DNA of 44,116 nt from an uncultured Clostridia bacterium (lineage in GTDB: Bacteria > Bacillota > Clostridia > Saccharofermentanales > Saccharofermentanaceae). The stretch's first letter is position 1. Each line of letters starts with the position of its first letter. The stretch covers positions 1 to 44,116 of the forward strand of contig CAMVGO010000018.1 in the NCBI GenBank assembly GCA_947167045.1. The letters are read 5' to 3'. This document shows positions 8,092 to 15,868 of the stretch, piece by piece. A program made the position numbers and the translations under genes. The notes beneath the pieces were generated by a model, which saw nothing but the letters and a program-made list of their open reading frames with translations, was not told the DNA's origin and did not search any database.

Positions 8092-8871
8092 CTATCCTGC
8101 AATGACTCTCCTGTTCTTCACCATAAGAACGACCGTCAGAGGCACCATGACAGCCATCGTGAACAGAACGAAGAGCGCGCTCATGGCAGGATCTGTCTTT
8201 GCCGCAATCATAGGCAGGAACGAGCCGTATACGTTGGCGAGCGAGTGCAGTATGACAGCGGGCCAGAGTTTGCCGGTCTTAAGCGTTACGAATCCCCAGA
8301 CAAGTCCGATTGCAAAAGCGTAGAACATCTGAGCGGGACCTATCGAGATGCAGTGGGGAACGGCAAACAGGATTGCAGAGACGATCACGGCGCCCTTAAA
8401 GCCCAGGCCGCCCAGCCTCTCGAGAATGAACTTTCTGAAGAGCAGCTCCTCGAATACCGGATTAAATATCAGCAGTAAGACAATATAAAATCCGAGTTTC
8501 CCGAACAGTTCGTCCGGAGTTATCCCCGTAGCATCATGTCCCGTTATGCGCGTGATGACCGTGACGGCGATCATTAATGGAAACGACAGTCCCGTCTGTA
8601 TCACAAACAGCTTCAACATCCCTCCAAAGCCCAAACTCATCTGAGGTTCGCAGACATAAGGCGTCTTCTTCATGCCCGATAAAGCGAGGAAGAAAACTCC
8701 GAGTCCTATCGTATAAGGCACAACCATAGTGGCCAATACATTGCGTAACAATTCTGATAAGACACCCTCAAACACAGGGTCGATATAAGTCCTGTAAAGG
8801 AATACAACGGCGTACCAAAGCACGAGTGCCAGCGATACCCTTACGACCGTGATAATGTTATTCTTGCTCAT
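8092..8871 (-). CDS. CPBP family intramembrane glutamic endopeptidase
   Basis: This 259-residue polytopic membrane protein has the CPBP/ABI (CAAX protease-like) signature: EELLFRKFILERL (EExxxR motif), FAVPHC (FxxxH motif) and a late HSLANVYGS. About seven hydrophobic segments are visible. Such proteases sit in the cytoplasmic membrane and in Firmicutes are often linked to bacteriocin immunity or signalling; the substrate here is unknown. The ATG at 8871 lies 10 nt after GGAG and overlaps the end of the upstream DUF3021 gene by 14 bp, so it is co-transcribed with the LytTR and DUF3021 genes and is probably under LytTR control. Confidence 0.9.
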   Translation of the reverse strand: MSKNNIITVVRVSLALVLWYAVVFLYRTYIDPVFEGVLSELLRNVLATMVVPYTIGLGVFFLALSGMKKTPYVCEPQMSLGFGGMLKLFVIQTGLSFPLMIAVTVITRITGHDATGITPDELFGKLGFYIVLLLIFNPVFEELLFRKFILERLGGLGFKGAVIVSAILFAVPHCISIGPAQMFYAFAIGLVWGFVTLKTGKLWPAVILHSLANVYGSFLPMIAAKTDPAMSALFVLFTMAVMVPLTVVLMVKNRRVIAG

Positions 8872-9316
8872 CCCATCCATGCTCCTTTTGAAATTCAATA
8901 AGAGCATCGTTCATAAGATCAGTCTTCTTTTTGGAAACGAAATAGACGATAACCTGACCGGTCAGAAAGATCACAAGGAACAGTCCGATATATAAGATCA
9001 GTTCCTTAAAATGCAGATTTCCCAAAAGCAGATGTAAGAAGATCATCGCGATGGCGAAATATATCGGAACAAAGATGAAGTTTTTCACTACAGCAGGCTT
9101 TGAACGCGCCCACTTCGTGTCATCGAAATACACTCTGAAAAAGTTTATCACCTCTATGATACCGAACATCAGGACCATCAGCAGCAGACTTGAAGGCTGT
9201 ATCAGATTGCCGTCATAGATCGAACCCAAAGCGAAGAGAACGATGCCCAACACAAAGGCAGCGGCCGTAAACACAAAAGATTTGAGAAGCGCGTTTTTGA
9301 CTTTGGATTTTGTCAT
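8858..9316 (-). CDS. DUF3021 family membrane protein
   Basis: This 152-residue protein has four transmembrane helices and a short hydrophilic tail, matching the DUF3021 family whose genes typically follow a LytTR-domain regulator. Hydrophobic segments lie at about residues 12-32, 42-60, 78-98 and 103-125. The ATG at 9316 overlaps the LytTR stop codon by four bases (ATGA), the usual arrangement for this pair. It is thought to act at the membrane, possibly as a partner that modulates the LytTR protein, but no biochemical role is established. A LytTR/DUF3021 pair followed by a transport or protease gene is a recurring Firmicute module. Confidence 0.88.
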   Translation of the reverse strand: MTKSKVKNALLKSFVFTAAAFVLGIVLFALGSIYDGNLIQPSSLLLMVLMFGIIEVINFFRVYFDDTKWARSKPAVVKNFIFVPIYFAIAMIFLHLLLGNLHFKELILYIGLFLVIFLTGQVIVYFVSKKKTDLMNDALIEFQKEHGWDEQE

Positions 9317-9771
9317 TTTCCGTCTCCTCCCTTCATGCCTATCGCGGTCTTGAAATCATTCACATAGTTGCGGGATACGATCAGATATTCGCCGTTCCTC
9401 AATAGAAGCTTTACCCTTCTGGAATCCTCGGGAGCAACAGATCTGACTGCCTTGATGTTCACGATCGTGCTCTTTGATATCCTGACAAAGAACTTATCCT
9501 TCAGAAAGTCTTCGAGCTCGTAAAGAGTCTTTCTGACCTTAAATACCTCTGTCGTCTTATAAGCGAAAACGTCTCTGTCCACAGCCTCGAAAAACAGTAT
9601 TCCCGACATGTATAACATCTCGACATCGCCGTTCTCTTTTATTCCGGGTATCGCATCCGATGACGCCCCTATAGCCTTTATGAGATTCTCGACTTCAGCA
9701 TTGCGCTCGCGGAATCTCACTTCGACTTCGGTCTCCTGAATATCAGGGCGTTCCCGTAAGAATAATTTCAT
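9313..9771 (-). CDS. LytTR family DNA-binding transcriptional regulator
   Basis: This 152-residue stand-alone LytTR protein has an N-terminal helical segment followed by a LytTR DNA-binding domain from about residue 55. The domain is recognised from ILFFEAVDRDVFAYKTTEVF, LEDFLKDKFFVRISKSTIVNIKAVRSV and the C-terminal LLLRNGEYLIVSRNYVNDFK. There is no receiver domain, so it is not a classical two-component response regulator; control probably comes through the DUF3021 partner or protein level. The ATG at 9771 follows a GAAGGAGG site; a TTG directly before it is not needed. It is the first gene of a three-gene operon with DUF3021 and a CPBP protease. Autoregulation is common in this family. Confidence 0.93.
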   Translation of the reverse strand: MKLFLRERPDIQETEVEVRFRERNAEVENLIKAIGASSDAIPGIKENGDVEMLYMSGILFFEAVDRDVFAYKTTEVFKVRKTLYELEDFLKDKFFVRISKSTIVNIKAVRSVAPEDSRRVKLLLRNGEYLIVSRNYVNDFKTAIGMKGGDGK

Positions 9772-10015
9772 CAACTGCCTCCTTCGGGAGCATTATTATC
9801 CATGGTCTTCGCTTTATTCAACCGATCCGGAACAAGAGGCACATTTGAGTGCATAAGATGACAGACCGGCATCTTTCAGTTACCAATGAATATACCACAA
9901 CGGGTGTTCTTTCCTTACTCAAAACATATTCTTTTATAATGAGCGAAAAAGAATAACGGGACCACGACTCTACAAGTCAAACAACAAATATTTATTGAAT
10001 TACGATAAAAAATTG

Positions 10016-10044
10016 TTGCAAAACAGATTTTTGAGGTGTATGAT
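10016..10044 (+). promoter_or_regulatory. Sigma-A type promoter of the lipoprotein cluster
   Basis: TTGCAA (10016-10021) and TATGAT (10039-10044) are separated by exactly 17 bp. A start of transcription near 10051 would put the GGAGG ribosome site and the start codon at 10078 just downstream. This also rules out the longer open frame beginning at 10036. Confidence 0.7.
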
Positions 10045-10077
10045 TACGACATCACGGAAGGCGGAGGTACAGATGTG

Positions 10078-10446
10078 ATGAACAGAAAACTCAAAGTCGC
10101 AATTATAGCATCAGGCACTGTCATTGCTCTTGCTTCGGGCCTGATAATCCTCATGACTTACGGAGCGCTGGACTACACTAACAGATGCGCACACATAAAA
10201 GAAAAACAGGGCATCGTCTGTGACGTCGGCGACACGCTCTCGATAGATGATCTCGCTTACTTTTCGAACTACGACGAGCGCCAGATCACCGGGATAACGG
10301 GAGGCGAAGGCGAGATCTCGGAAGACGGTTCCAGCATAACGATCACCAAAGCTGACGGCTTTGCAACGGTATATGTGCATGCACATAATAAGAACGCACC
10401 GGAACATACGGAACAAGGAATAACGGTAATGATCAAGAGCACTTGA
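10078..10446 (+). CDS. Membrane-anchored extracytoplasmic protein with Ig-like strand pattern
   Basis: This 122-residue protein has one N-terminal transmembrane helix (about residues 8-28) and an extracytoplasmic domain. The C-terminal half contains alternating beta-strand sequence with EISEDGSSITITKADGFATVYVHA, which resembles bacterial Ig-like (BIG2-type) domains, but it is too short and diverged to assign firmly. The start may be the GTG at 10075 or the ATG at 10078; GGAGG lies upstream and both are compatible. It opens a plus-strand cluster with two lipoproteins and two small membrane proteins that probably share the promoter at 10016-10044. Function is unknown. Confidence 0.75.
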   Translation: MNRKLKVAIIASGTVIALASGLIILMTYGALDYTNRCAHIKEKQGIVCDVGDTLSIDDLAYFSNYDERQITGITGGEGEISEDGSSITITKADGFATVYVHAHNKNAPEHTEQGITVMIKST

Positions 10447-10500
10447 AGACAGTGATAAGCTGCAAATATTAGGGGATAAAAGGAATCGGAGAAACAAAGG

Positions 10501-11301
10501 ATGGAATTTAGAAAGATCATGATACCGCTGCTCGGCACGGTGCTGCTCCTGTCGGGATGCGGCCTGCCGGATATGAACAACAAGGACTTAGCCCTCCCTG
10601 CCGATGCATCATCTTACGAGCTGTACTATGACGATGATGCCGGTGAGATGACGGTCGAATACAACGGCCGGCTCTACACTTATTTCGGCGATCTCGACGG
10701 AGACATGTCTTCGGTCAGCATCAGTGAATGCATCGGTTACATAAACCATGAAGAGAACAGGCGTTTTTTCGCCATAACGGATGACCCTTACGAGAACTAT
10801 GTGATGATAGTAAACGTCAACAGCATCAGGGGCGACCGGATGTTCCTCAGAGCTCAGGATACCGAGGGCAAGGACATTTACACACCTCCGTACATATCGT
10901 CTCTCGGTTACAGTTACTGGGTATGTTCAGGAGTTCACCACGAGATGCCTGAAGCAGAGATACAGTTTGTCGTCAACGCTGAGAACATCAAATTCATCGA
11001 ATACGCTTTCGAGGTCAACGGCATGTACGCCGGAGATGGCATGACAGGATACAAATATGAGAGAGCGCTCGAACAGGGCGAGCTCTGGAACATCGGCATA
11101 TCAGAACTCCATCTGAACGGAAAAGCCGATACCGGTAAACCGTTCACTGCAAGCGTCACTTTCAAGGTCATCGATACGGATGATGTCGAACACGAAGTCA
11201 AAGGCGAATATGTGCGCGAGATGATGCTCGGCTCATTCCGCACCGGTCTCGAGATAAGATACGACGATTCGGAAGGATATTACCTTTTCGAAGACGTCTG
11301 A
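10501..11301 (+). CDS. Lipoprotein, first of a paralogous tandem pair
   Basis: This 266-residue lipoprotein has a signal peptide and lipobox LLSGC (Cys about residue 20). No named domain was recognised. It is clearly paralogous to the next gene (11321-12118): both share the opening LPxxAxSYxxxYDxDxGxxTxxxNGxxYxYFG, an EDPxxNYxMxxNVNxI-like segment, a central SxGYxYW/LGFECW motif followed by AVHYEM or GVHHEM, and the ending RxMMLGxxxxGLExRxDDxxGYY. Tandem duplication is therefore likely. The protein should sit on the outer face of the membrane. The role is unknown; the repeated aromatic and acidic motifs suggest a compact beta-rich domain. Confidence 0.8.
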   Translation: MEFRKIMIPLLGTVLLLSGCGLPDMNNKDLALPADASSYELYYDDDAGEMTVEYNGRLYTYFGDLDGDMSSVSISECIGYINHEENRRFFAITDDPYENYVMIVNVNSIRGDRMFLRAQDTEGKDIYTPPYISSLGYSYWVCSGVHHEMPEAEIQFVVNAENIKFIEYAFEVNGMYAGDGMTGYKYERALEQGELWNIGISELHLNGKADTGKPFTASVTFKVIDTDDVEHEVKGEYVREMMLGSFRTGLEIRYDDSEGYYLFEDV

Positions 11302-11320
11302 TAATTGAGGGAGATAAAGG

Positions 11321-12118
11321 ATGAAGATAAAAAGATCAGTCGTCATAATATTGAGCTGCACAATGCTGCTTTCAGGGTGCTCACTGATAAACAGGAACAA
11401 GGTATCCATCAACCTGCCTGACAACGCACAGTCTTATACATCAATATACGATGAGGACACCGGAGACATAACGATAAAAACAAACGGTAAGACCTATTCG
11501 TATTTCGGCACCATAGGAGACACAATGCCCGCCACTTCCGTCAGGGATTGTTTGGGATATCTGGACGGCGACAAAAACACGAGGATATGCACTCTCACCG
11601 AAGACCCGAACGACAACTACATAATGGTAAAGAACGTGAACGGCATCATGGAGCAGCCTCAGTTCTTCAGGGCGATGGACACCAGGAACAGGGATATCTT
11701 CACTCCCTCCTACATCGAACCGCTCGGATTTGAATGCTGGGGGTCGTCTGCCGTTCATTACGAGATGGCCGCAGCTTCGGTCGCCCTTCACATCATGACT
11801 GAAGGTGTTAAGAATGTCGGATACGAAGTCCTGATAAACGGTGAAAGCACGTTCAGCGGAGGCGTCGGATATGCATCAGGCAAGGTCATAAAAAGAGGCG
11901 AACTGTTCATCATCGAGATCACGGAATTCGAATGCGGAGAAAATATTAAAAAAGGCGAGGCCTTTAATGTTGAGATCCATTTCTCTGTTACCGATGCCAA
12001 CGATGAAGTACATGAAGCCGAGGGCATCTATTACCGAGACATGATGCTCGGAGCTTACTGCAACGGACTCGAACTGAGACAAGACGATCAAAGCGGTTAC
12101 TACATCCGCAATATCTGA
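11321..12118 (+). CDS. Lipoprotein, second of a paralogous tandem pair
   Basis: This 265-residue lipoprotein has the lipobox LLSGC at the end of its signal peptide and starts 19 bp after the preceding paralogue. The two proteins align over their whole length in the motifs DNAQSYTSIYDEDTGDITI (counterpart DASSYELYYDDDAGEMTV), VRDCLGYLDGDKNTR, AVHYEMAAASVAL and RDMMLGAYCNGLELRQDD. No database family was recognised. The ATG is preceded by GGGAGATAAAGG. Likely roles include substrate binding or envelope stress sensing, but nothing in the sequence decides between them. Confidence 0.8.
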   Translation: MKIKRSVVIILSCTMLLSGCSLINRNKVSINLPDNAQSYTSIYDEDTGDITIKTNGKTYSYFGTIGDTMPATSVRDCLGYLDGDKNTRICTLTEDPNDNYIMVKNVNGIMEQPQFFRAMDTRNRDIFTPSYIEPLGFECWGSSAVHYEMAAASVALHIMTEGVKNVGYEVLINGESTFSGGVGYASGKVIKRGELFIIEITEFECGENIKKGEAFNVEIHFSVTDANDEVHEAEGIYYRDMMLGAYCNGLELRQDDQSGYYIRNI

Positions 12119-12150
12119 TATCATCAGACTAAATACATCTGGAGAATGGT

Positions 12151-12366
12151 ATGAAAAAGAGATATCTGATCACATGGATCTGCTGCTTAGCACTCATTCC
12201 GGTATATGCCGCCGGGATGATGATCCTCTATGGTGATCTTGCGGTCAGATACGGCAGACCTGATCACTTTCTCGTAAACATCACGGGCATCGCAGGGCTC
12301 CTCGGTACGATCGCGCTAATTGCAGTCGGCATCGTAAATCTGGTCAAATGGATAAGGAGAAGATAG
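12151..12366 (+). CDS. Small membrane protein with two transmembrane helices
   Basis: This 71-residue protein has two hydrophobic helices (about residues 6-26 and 44-64) separated by a polar loop, and ends with the basic stretch KWIRRR. The ATG at 12151 follows GGAGAATGGT. It sits 32 bp after the second lipoprotein gene and one base before another small membrane gene, so the set is probably one transcript. Function is unknown. Confidence 0.65.
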   Translation: MKKRYLITWICCLALIPVYAAGMMILYGDLAVRYGRPDHFLVNITGIAGLLGTIALIAVGIVNLVKWIRRR

Positions 12367-12367
12367 T

Positions 12368-12529
12368 ATGGGATTCACACTCCTTCTCATGTTCTTTTAT
12401 GCTCCCTTGATCGCAGGAACAATAATCGCTTTCGTAAAGAAGAAATACGCCATCGGCATAATCCTTTCCGCCATCATGACGGTCATCATCATCTACATAG
12501 GAATCCTCTGGCTGACGTCGCCGATGTAA
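12368..12529 (+). CDS. 53-residue membrane microprotein
   Basis: A short open frame follows the preceding stop by one base. It encodes two hydrophobic helices (MGFTLLLMFFYAPLIAGTII and a later IILSAIMTVIIIYIGILW) joined by the basic turn KKKY. The tight spacing and the clean two-helix pattern argue for a real gene translated by coupling, although the ribosome site (GGAGAAGATAGT) overlaps the end of the upstream gene. Function is unknown. It may be a companion of the 71-residue protein. Confidence 0.55.
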   Translation: MGFTLLLMFFYAPLIAGTIIAFVKKKYAIGIILSAIMTVIIIYIGILWLTSPM

Positions 12530-12593
12530 GCGCCGTGGGCATCTCTCATCGTTTACTGTGCCATTATTATAACGAGTCCGGTGTTCCCTGCTT

Positions 12594-13118
12594 TCAGCTA
12601 CCTATCGCCTCAAGTACCGGCTTCAGATATTCCCTGTCGGTGCAGTCGTATGCGGATTCACCTGCATCGACCACTGCCTTCTCCCACACTGCCATATCTT
12701 TGGGATCCTTTTTCGCCAATGACTTGATCAGTATCTTGCAGAGCGTTCTGTCCTTGAACGACATGTTCTTAAGGTCGCACCCTCCCCTGCAGTAGAACAG
12801 CGGGATATCCGCTATAGCATCCTTCATGTTGTAGTCTCTTACCGACTTGAAATATGTCTCTTCGTAAGGTGATGCGCCGCAACAGAACGCGATGACCTTC
12901 TTTCCCTTGAGCATGCCGATATTCTTTTTCAGGAACGATAATCCGTTCATTCCGGATGCATATAATCCGCCGCCGATTATCACGGTGTCGCATCCTTCCA
13001 CTTCCTTCAGGTCGGCCTTGTCGGTCTCCACTGCTTTAAACCCTGTGGCCTCTGAAAGCCACTCAGCATATTTCCTTGTTGAACCGTACTTTGATTTATA
13101 TAAGATTATCCCTTTCAT
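12594..13118 (-). CDS. Flavodoxin domain protein
   Basis: This 174-residue single-domain flavodoxin-like protein has the FMN phosphate-binding loop YKSKYGSTRKYAEWL (residues 7-21) and the second flavin-contact region DTVIIGGGLYASG (residues 44-56). It resembles the flavodoxin/HemG (menaquinone-dependent protoporphyrinogen dehydrogenase) branch in overall layout. It may be a reductase or electron carrier rather than a heme enzyme; the sequence does not settle this. Its ATG overlaps the stop of the upstream MarR gene by four bases (ATGA) and GGAG precedes it, so the two are translated together and share the operator at 13607-13642. This pairing suggests induction by a redox-active or toxic compound sensed by the MarR protein. 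Confidence 0.87.
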   Translation of the reverse strand: MKGIILYKSKYGSTRKYAEWLSEATGFKAVETDKADLKEVEGCDTVIIGGGLYASGMNGLSFLKKNIGMLKGKKVIAFCCGASPYEETYFKSVRDYNMKDAIADIPLFYCRGGCDLKNMSFKDRTLCKILIKSLAKKDPKDMAVWEKAVVDAGESAYDCTDREYLKPVLEAIGS

Positions 13119-13591
13119 CTCTCTATCTCCTTAAGGTTGCTCTCGATCTTTATTATCGTTTGTATCGTCTTGTTCAGGTCTTTTTCAGATATACCGTCGA
13201 ACATCTTCGTCATGACATCCATACTCATGCCGTCATTCTTCTCGCAGAATCTCCTGCACTTCTTTGTCAGCACGATGCGCTGCTTTCGCCTGTCATCAGC
13301 GTCGGGAACGAACTCTATGAAGTCCTTCGTCTCAAGCTTTAAGAGGATCTGCTTCACGTTCTGGTGCGAGCTTCCCAAGATGTCTGAAAGTTCATTTAAC
13401 GTCGGCGGCTCCTTGCACATGTTTATGCATATGATCGCGAAAAACTGCTTCCAGCTGATCTCTTCCATCATCCTGTCCGCCATCGCCTGGAAGCGGTTAT
13501 CGAAAGCGCTGAGAAGCCCCAAAAGGAAGTACTGCGGCGGTATCCCGGTGAAATCTATGTTGCCGTTTTGAATAACTTCGTTTATGTTCAT
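13115..13591 (-). CDS. MarR family transcriptional regulator
   Basis: This 158-residue winged-helix regulator has the recognition region LNELSDILGSSHQNVKQILLKLETKDFIEFVPDADDRRKQRIVLTKK, where the DDRRKQRI wing motif is diagnostic of MarR proteins. GGAG lies 7 nt before the ATG at 13591. The gene is directly downstream of a perfect inverted repeat that overlaps its probable promoter, so autorepression is likely. It is translationally coupled to a flavodoxin gene. Ligand unknown. Confidence 0.93.
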   Translation of the reverse strand: MNINEVIQNGNIDFTGIPPQYFLLGLLSAFDNRFQAMADRMMEEISWKQFFAIICINMCKEPPTLNELSDILGSSHQNVKQILLKLETKDFIEFVPDADDRRKQRIVLTKKCRRFCEKNDGMSMDVMTKMFDGISEKDLNKTIQTIIKIESNLKEIER

Positions 13592-13606
13592 GCTGCATCT
13601 CCAAAT

Positions 13607-13642
13607 AGGTAATATGTTACCGATAAGCGTAACATATTACCT
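13607..13642 (-). promoter_or_regulatory. Double palindromic operator of the marR-flavodoxin operon
   Basis: AGGTAATATGTTAC (13607-13620) and GTAACATATTACCT (13629-13642) form a perfect 14-bp inverted repeat with an 8-bp spacer. Each arm is itself nearly palindromic (GTAAnATnTTAC), so two MarR dimers could bind. On the minus strand a TTGACA (plus 13649-13654) lies just upstream of the repeat, which would cover the rest of the promoter. Confidence 0.78.
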
Positions 13643-13656
13643 GTTTTTGTCAAGGC

Positions 13657-13690
13657 ATAAAAATGCAGGTCAGCTTCCGCCGGCCTGCAT
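13657..13690 (-). terminator. Rho-independent terminator of the Ntn-hydrolase operon
   Basis: On the minus strand ATGCAGG and CCTGCAT form a stem (plus arms at about 13663-13669 and 13684-13690) followed by a short T-run (TTTTTATG). It lies about 30 bp after the stop codon at 13718 and before the MarR promoter region. Confidence 0.6.
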
Positions 13691-13717
13691 ATACTTGTAG
13701 AACTCTAAAACCGCGCC

Positions 13718-15397
13718 CTAATTGAATGTGTCCCGCGTTACCGTTATCGGCTGATCGTATTTGACATCGAAGCACACAGTTACCGTGAAGTTGTCGAGAT
13801 CATAGACGCAGGACCACTCTGTTCCGATGCCGGCGGATTTCTTGTTATCGTAACCGACATCAGAGAGGAACCCCATTGCTTCGGAAGCTGAAGCGACACA
13901 TGCGCAGCCGTCCAGATCTTCCATGAGGACCTCATAGCGGCCGTCACCATTCTCCTCACCGTAGTATGAAGTATCGCCGATAACATAATTCGTGATGGCG
14001 GGATTGTCAGTGACATACATCTTGTCACCGAGCCACTCGACGACCACGCTCCTGCCGGTCTTGTCGCACATAAAGAGATGGAAGGTTGCGCCGAGCATGG
14101 TATTCATGTCGAACTGTTCGAGCATGGCTACAGCCTCGTCAACTGTTGCGCAGCGGTCCAATACCGCTCTTACGGCAACGTTAAGAAGCGTATCTTTTCT
14201 TCCGAGATTCTGATGTATCTCTTCATGTTCAAGTTCAAGGATGGATACTCCGAAGCCTGCCTCGTTCATGCCTTCGATCGTGAAATAAGGCATCGCGAGT
14301 GTAGCCAGACGGCCCGTGAACGAAGTCGGTGATACCTGGTCTTCGCCGGTGCCGATATTGATTATCGACAGGTCTACCAAAGCAATTGAATCGTAACCGT
14401 CGACCGGATCACTGTAGAGCATCAGGCAGTCTGTTTCCGGATAGTCGGTATTTCTTCCCATCAGGTGATTGCCGTTGCTGTCTGTTACTGCAAATGCAGC
14501 ACAACCGAAAAGGCTTTCCTTCATCGATACTGGCATCCCGAAGTAGAGTTCCTTCTCTGCCCAGCCAAGGAGTTCTCCTTCATTGGTAATGTTCGAATCG
14601 AGGATATTGTCGAGCTTATAGTCAGCCGTGTATTTAAGCGTATAAACGCCTGTCGAATGTTCTTTTAATGATGCTACTGTAGTTATGTGTTTCCTGAGCA
14701 TGAAGAGACATACACCGGCAGCGACTAAGAGGAGGACAACAAATCCGAGAACAATGTTCCTGCCCTTAACCTTATAGGAGAGAAGGCAGATGACGGCAAC
14801 GAGTGCTCCGAGCGCCGCGATCACTATGCCTGCTGTCTTCATGAGACCGTAGTTTGTCGTGGGTGTAACTTCCAGCATCAGGTGAGACATGCCCTCATCC
14901 ATGGCTGCCCTGCCCTCATCCGAGATATAGTATTCGAGCATCGACATCAGTTCCGGACTCGTGTCGGGATCGTCGGCCACTCTCTCGTAGAGCGTATAAT
15001 ACGAGTCATACATCGCACTAAGGACTTTCTGCCTGTTCTCCTCAGGACACGGCTTGACCGTAACGCTAAAGATCATCCTGCCTGCAGCATCTCTCGGCAC
15101 CAGGAAGAGTCCGACTGCAAACCTGTTGGTGTCAACACCGGTAATGAACGTGAATACGCCGTTTTCTTCCTCATCGTAATCTACGACGGTGCAGAGCCCC
15201 TTCTCCCATTCGTAGATATCTTCCGCGTTCAGGTGGACCGTTCCCGTGGCACCGTCCTTGAAAGATTCCGGATCAAAAAGATCTATCCTGTTATCTTCCG
15301 TGGTGTCGCCCGCGGCCAGAACAGATCCGGCTGCAAACAAACCAATGCCGATAAATGCAATGACCGCTGAAATGATCAATACAACCTTTTTTCCCAT
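13718..15397 (-). CDS. Membrane-tethered Ntn-hydrolase, choloylglycine hydrolase/C45-C59-like
   Basis: This 559-residue protein has two parts. The N-terminal part (1-240) carries one transmembrane helix at 6-29, an extracytoplasmic domain of about 150 residues, and two more helices at about 187-207 and 214-234. The C-terminal part is an Ntn-type hydrolase resembling linear amide C-N hydrolases: Cys299 in SLFGCAAF is the candidate nucleophile, followed by the characteristic GRNTDY at 314-319, and later GMNEAGFGVSILEL and TFHLFMCDKTGRSVVVEW. Ntn enzymes normally expose the Cys as a new N-terminus, so autocatalytic cleavage after Gly298 would be required, or the enzyme works differently. The hydrolase domain should sit outside, after the third helix. 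Substrate unknown (N-acyl amides or bile-salt-like compounds in this superfamily). A GNAT gene lies 20 bp upstream. Confidence 0.82.
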   Translation of the reverse strand: MGKKVVLIISAVIAFIGIGLFAAGSVLAAGDTTEDNRIDLFDPESFKDGATGTVHLNAEDIYEWEKGLCTVVDYDEEENGVFTFITGVDTNRFAVGLFLVPRDAAGRMIFSVTVKPCPEENRQKVLSAMYDSYYTLYERVADDPDTSPELMSMLEYYISDEGRAAMDEGMSHLMLEVTPTTNYGLMKTAGIVIAALGALVAVICLLSYKVKGRNIVLGFVVLLLVAAGVCLFMLRKHITTVASLKEHSTGVYTLKYTADYKLDNILDSNITNEGELLGWAEKELYFGMPVSMKESLFGCAAFAVTDSNGNHLMGRNTDYPETDCLMLYSDPVDGYDSIALVDLSIINIGTGEDQVSPTSFTGRLATLAMPYFTIEGMNEAGFGVSILELEHEEIHQNLGRKDTLLNVAVRAVLDRCATVDEAVAMLEQFDMNTMLGATFHLFMCDKTGRSVVVEWLGDKMYVTDNPAITNYVIGDTSYYGEENGDGRYEVLMEDLDGCACVASASEAMGFLSDVGYDNKKSAGIGTEWSCVYDLDNFTVTVCFDVKYDQPITVTRDTFN

Positions 15398-15417
15398 TTT
15401 TCCCCATACCTGCTTTC

Positions 15418-15861
15418 TTATTTTTCGAGATAGACGAAGACAAGTTCGTCATTGATCTCTTTTCTGTCGAAGATCCTATATCCCAGTGACTCGTAGAGCC
15501 TTATGTTGTCTTTACTCCTGGTACTTGTGAAGAGCTCATAACGCTTACCAGGAAAACACTTCTCGATCTCCGTCAGCAGCATACTGCCGTATCCTTTGCG
15601 CCTGTGATCCGGGTGGACCATCAGTTTGCCGATGTATGCCGTCCCGTTTTTTTCGAAGGCACGCACCGAACCGATGATCTTATCCCCTTCAGTCATCTTC
15701 AGGATGACGCCTTTATCGAACTCTTCCTTCAGTTCGTCAGGCGTTTCCTTAAGGGGCGGTATGTCCTTGTTGCCGAACAATGCCGCCTCACTCTGATACG
15801 CAAGATACTGCAACTCCAGGATCTCCCGGAGGTCTGACTCTTCCGCTGTTTGAATATTCAT
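15418..15861 (-). CDS. GNAT family N-acetyltransferase
   Basis: This 147-residue single-domain acetyltransferase shows the acetyl-CoA binding motif A as IGKLMVHPDHRRKGYGSMLL (Q/RxxGxG/A type), then LYESLGYRIFDRKEI, typical of the C-terminal strand of the fold. The substrate is unknown. It sits 7 bp after the lipoprotein gene and 20 bp before the Ntn-hydrolase gene, all on the minus strand, so it is probably the middle gene of one transcript. Confidence 0.9.
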   Translation of the reverse strand: MNIQTAEESDLREILELQYLAYQSEAALFGNKDIPPLKETPDELKEEFDKGVILKMTEGDKIIGSVRAFEKNGTAYIGKLMVHPDHRRKGYGSMLLTEIEKCFPGKRYELFTSTRSKDNIRLYESLGYRIFDRKEINDELVFVYLEK

Positions 15862-15868
15862 GAATTTA

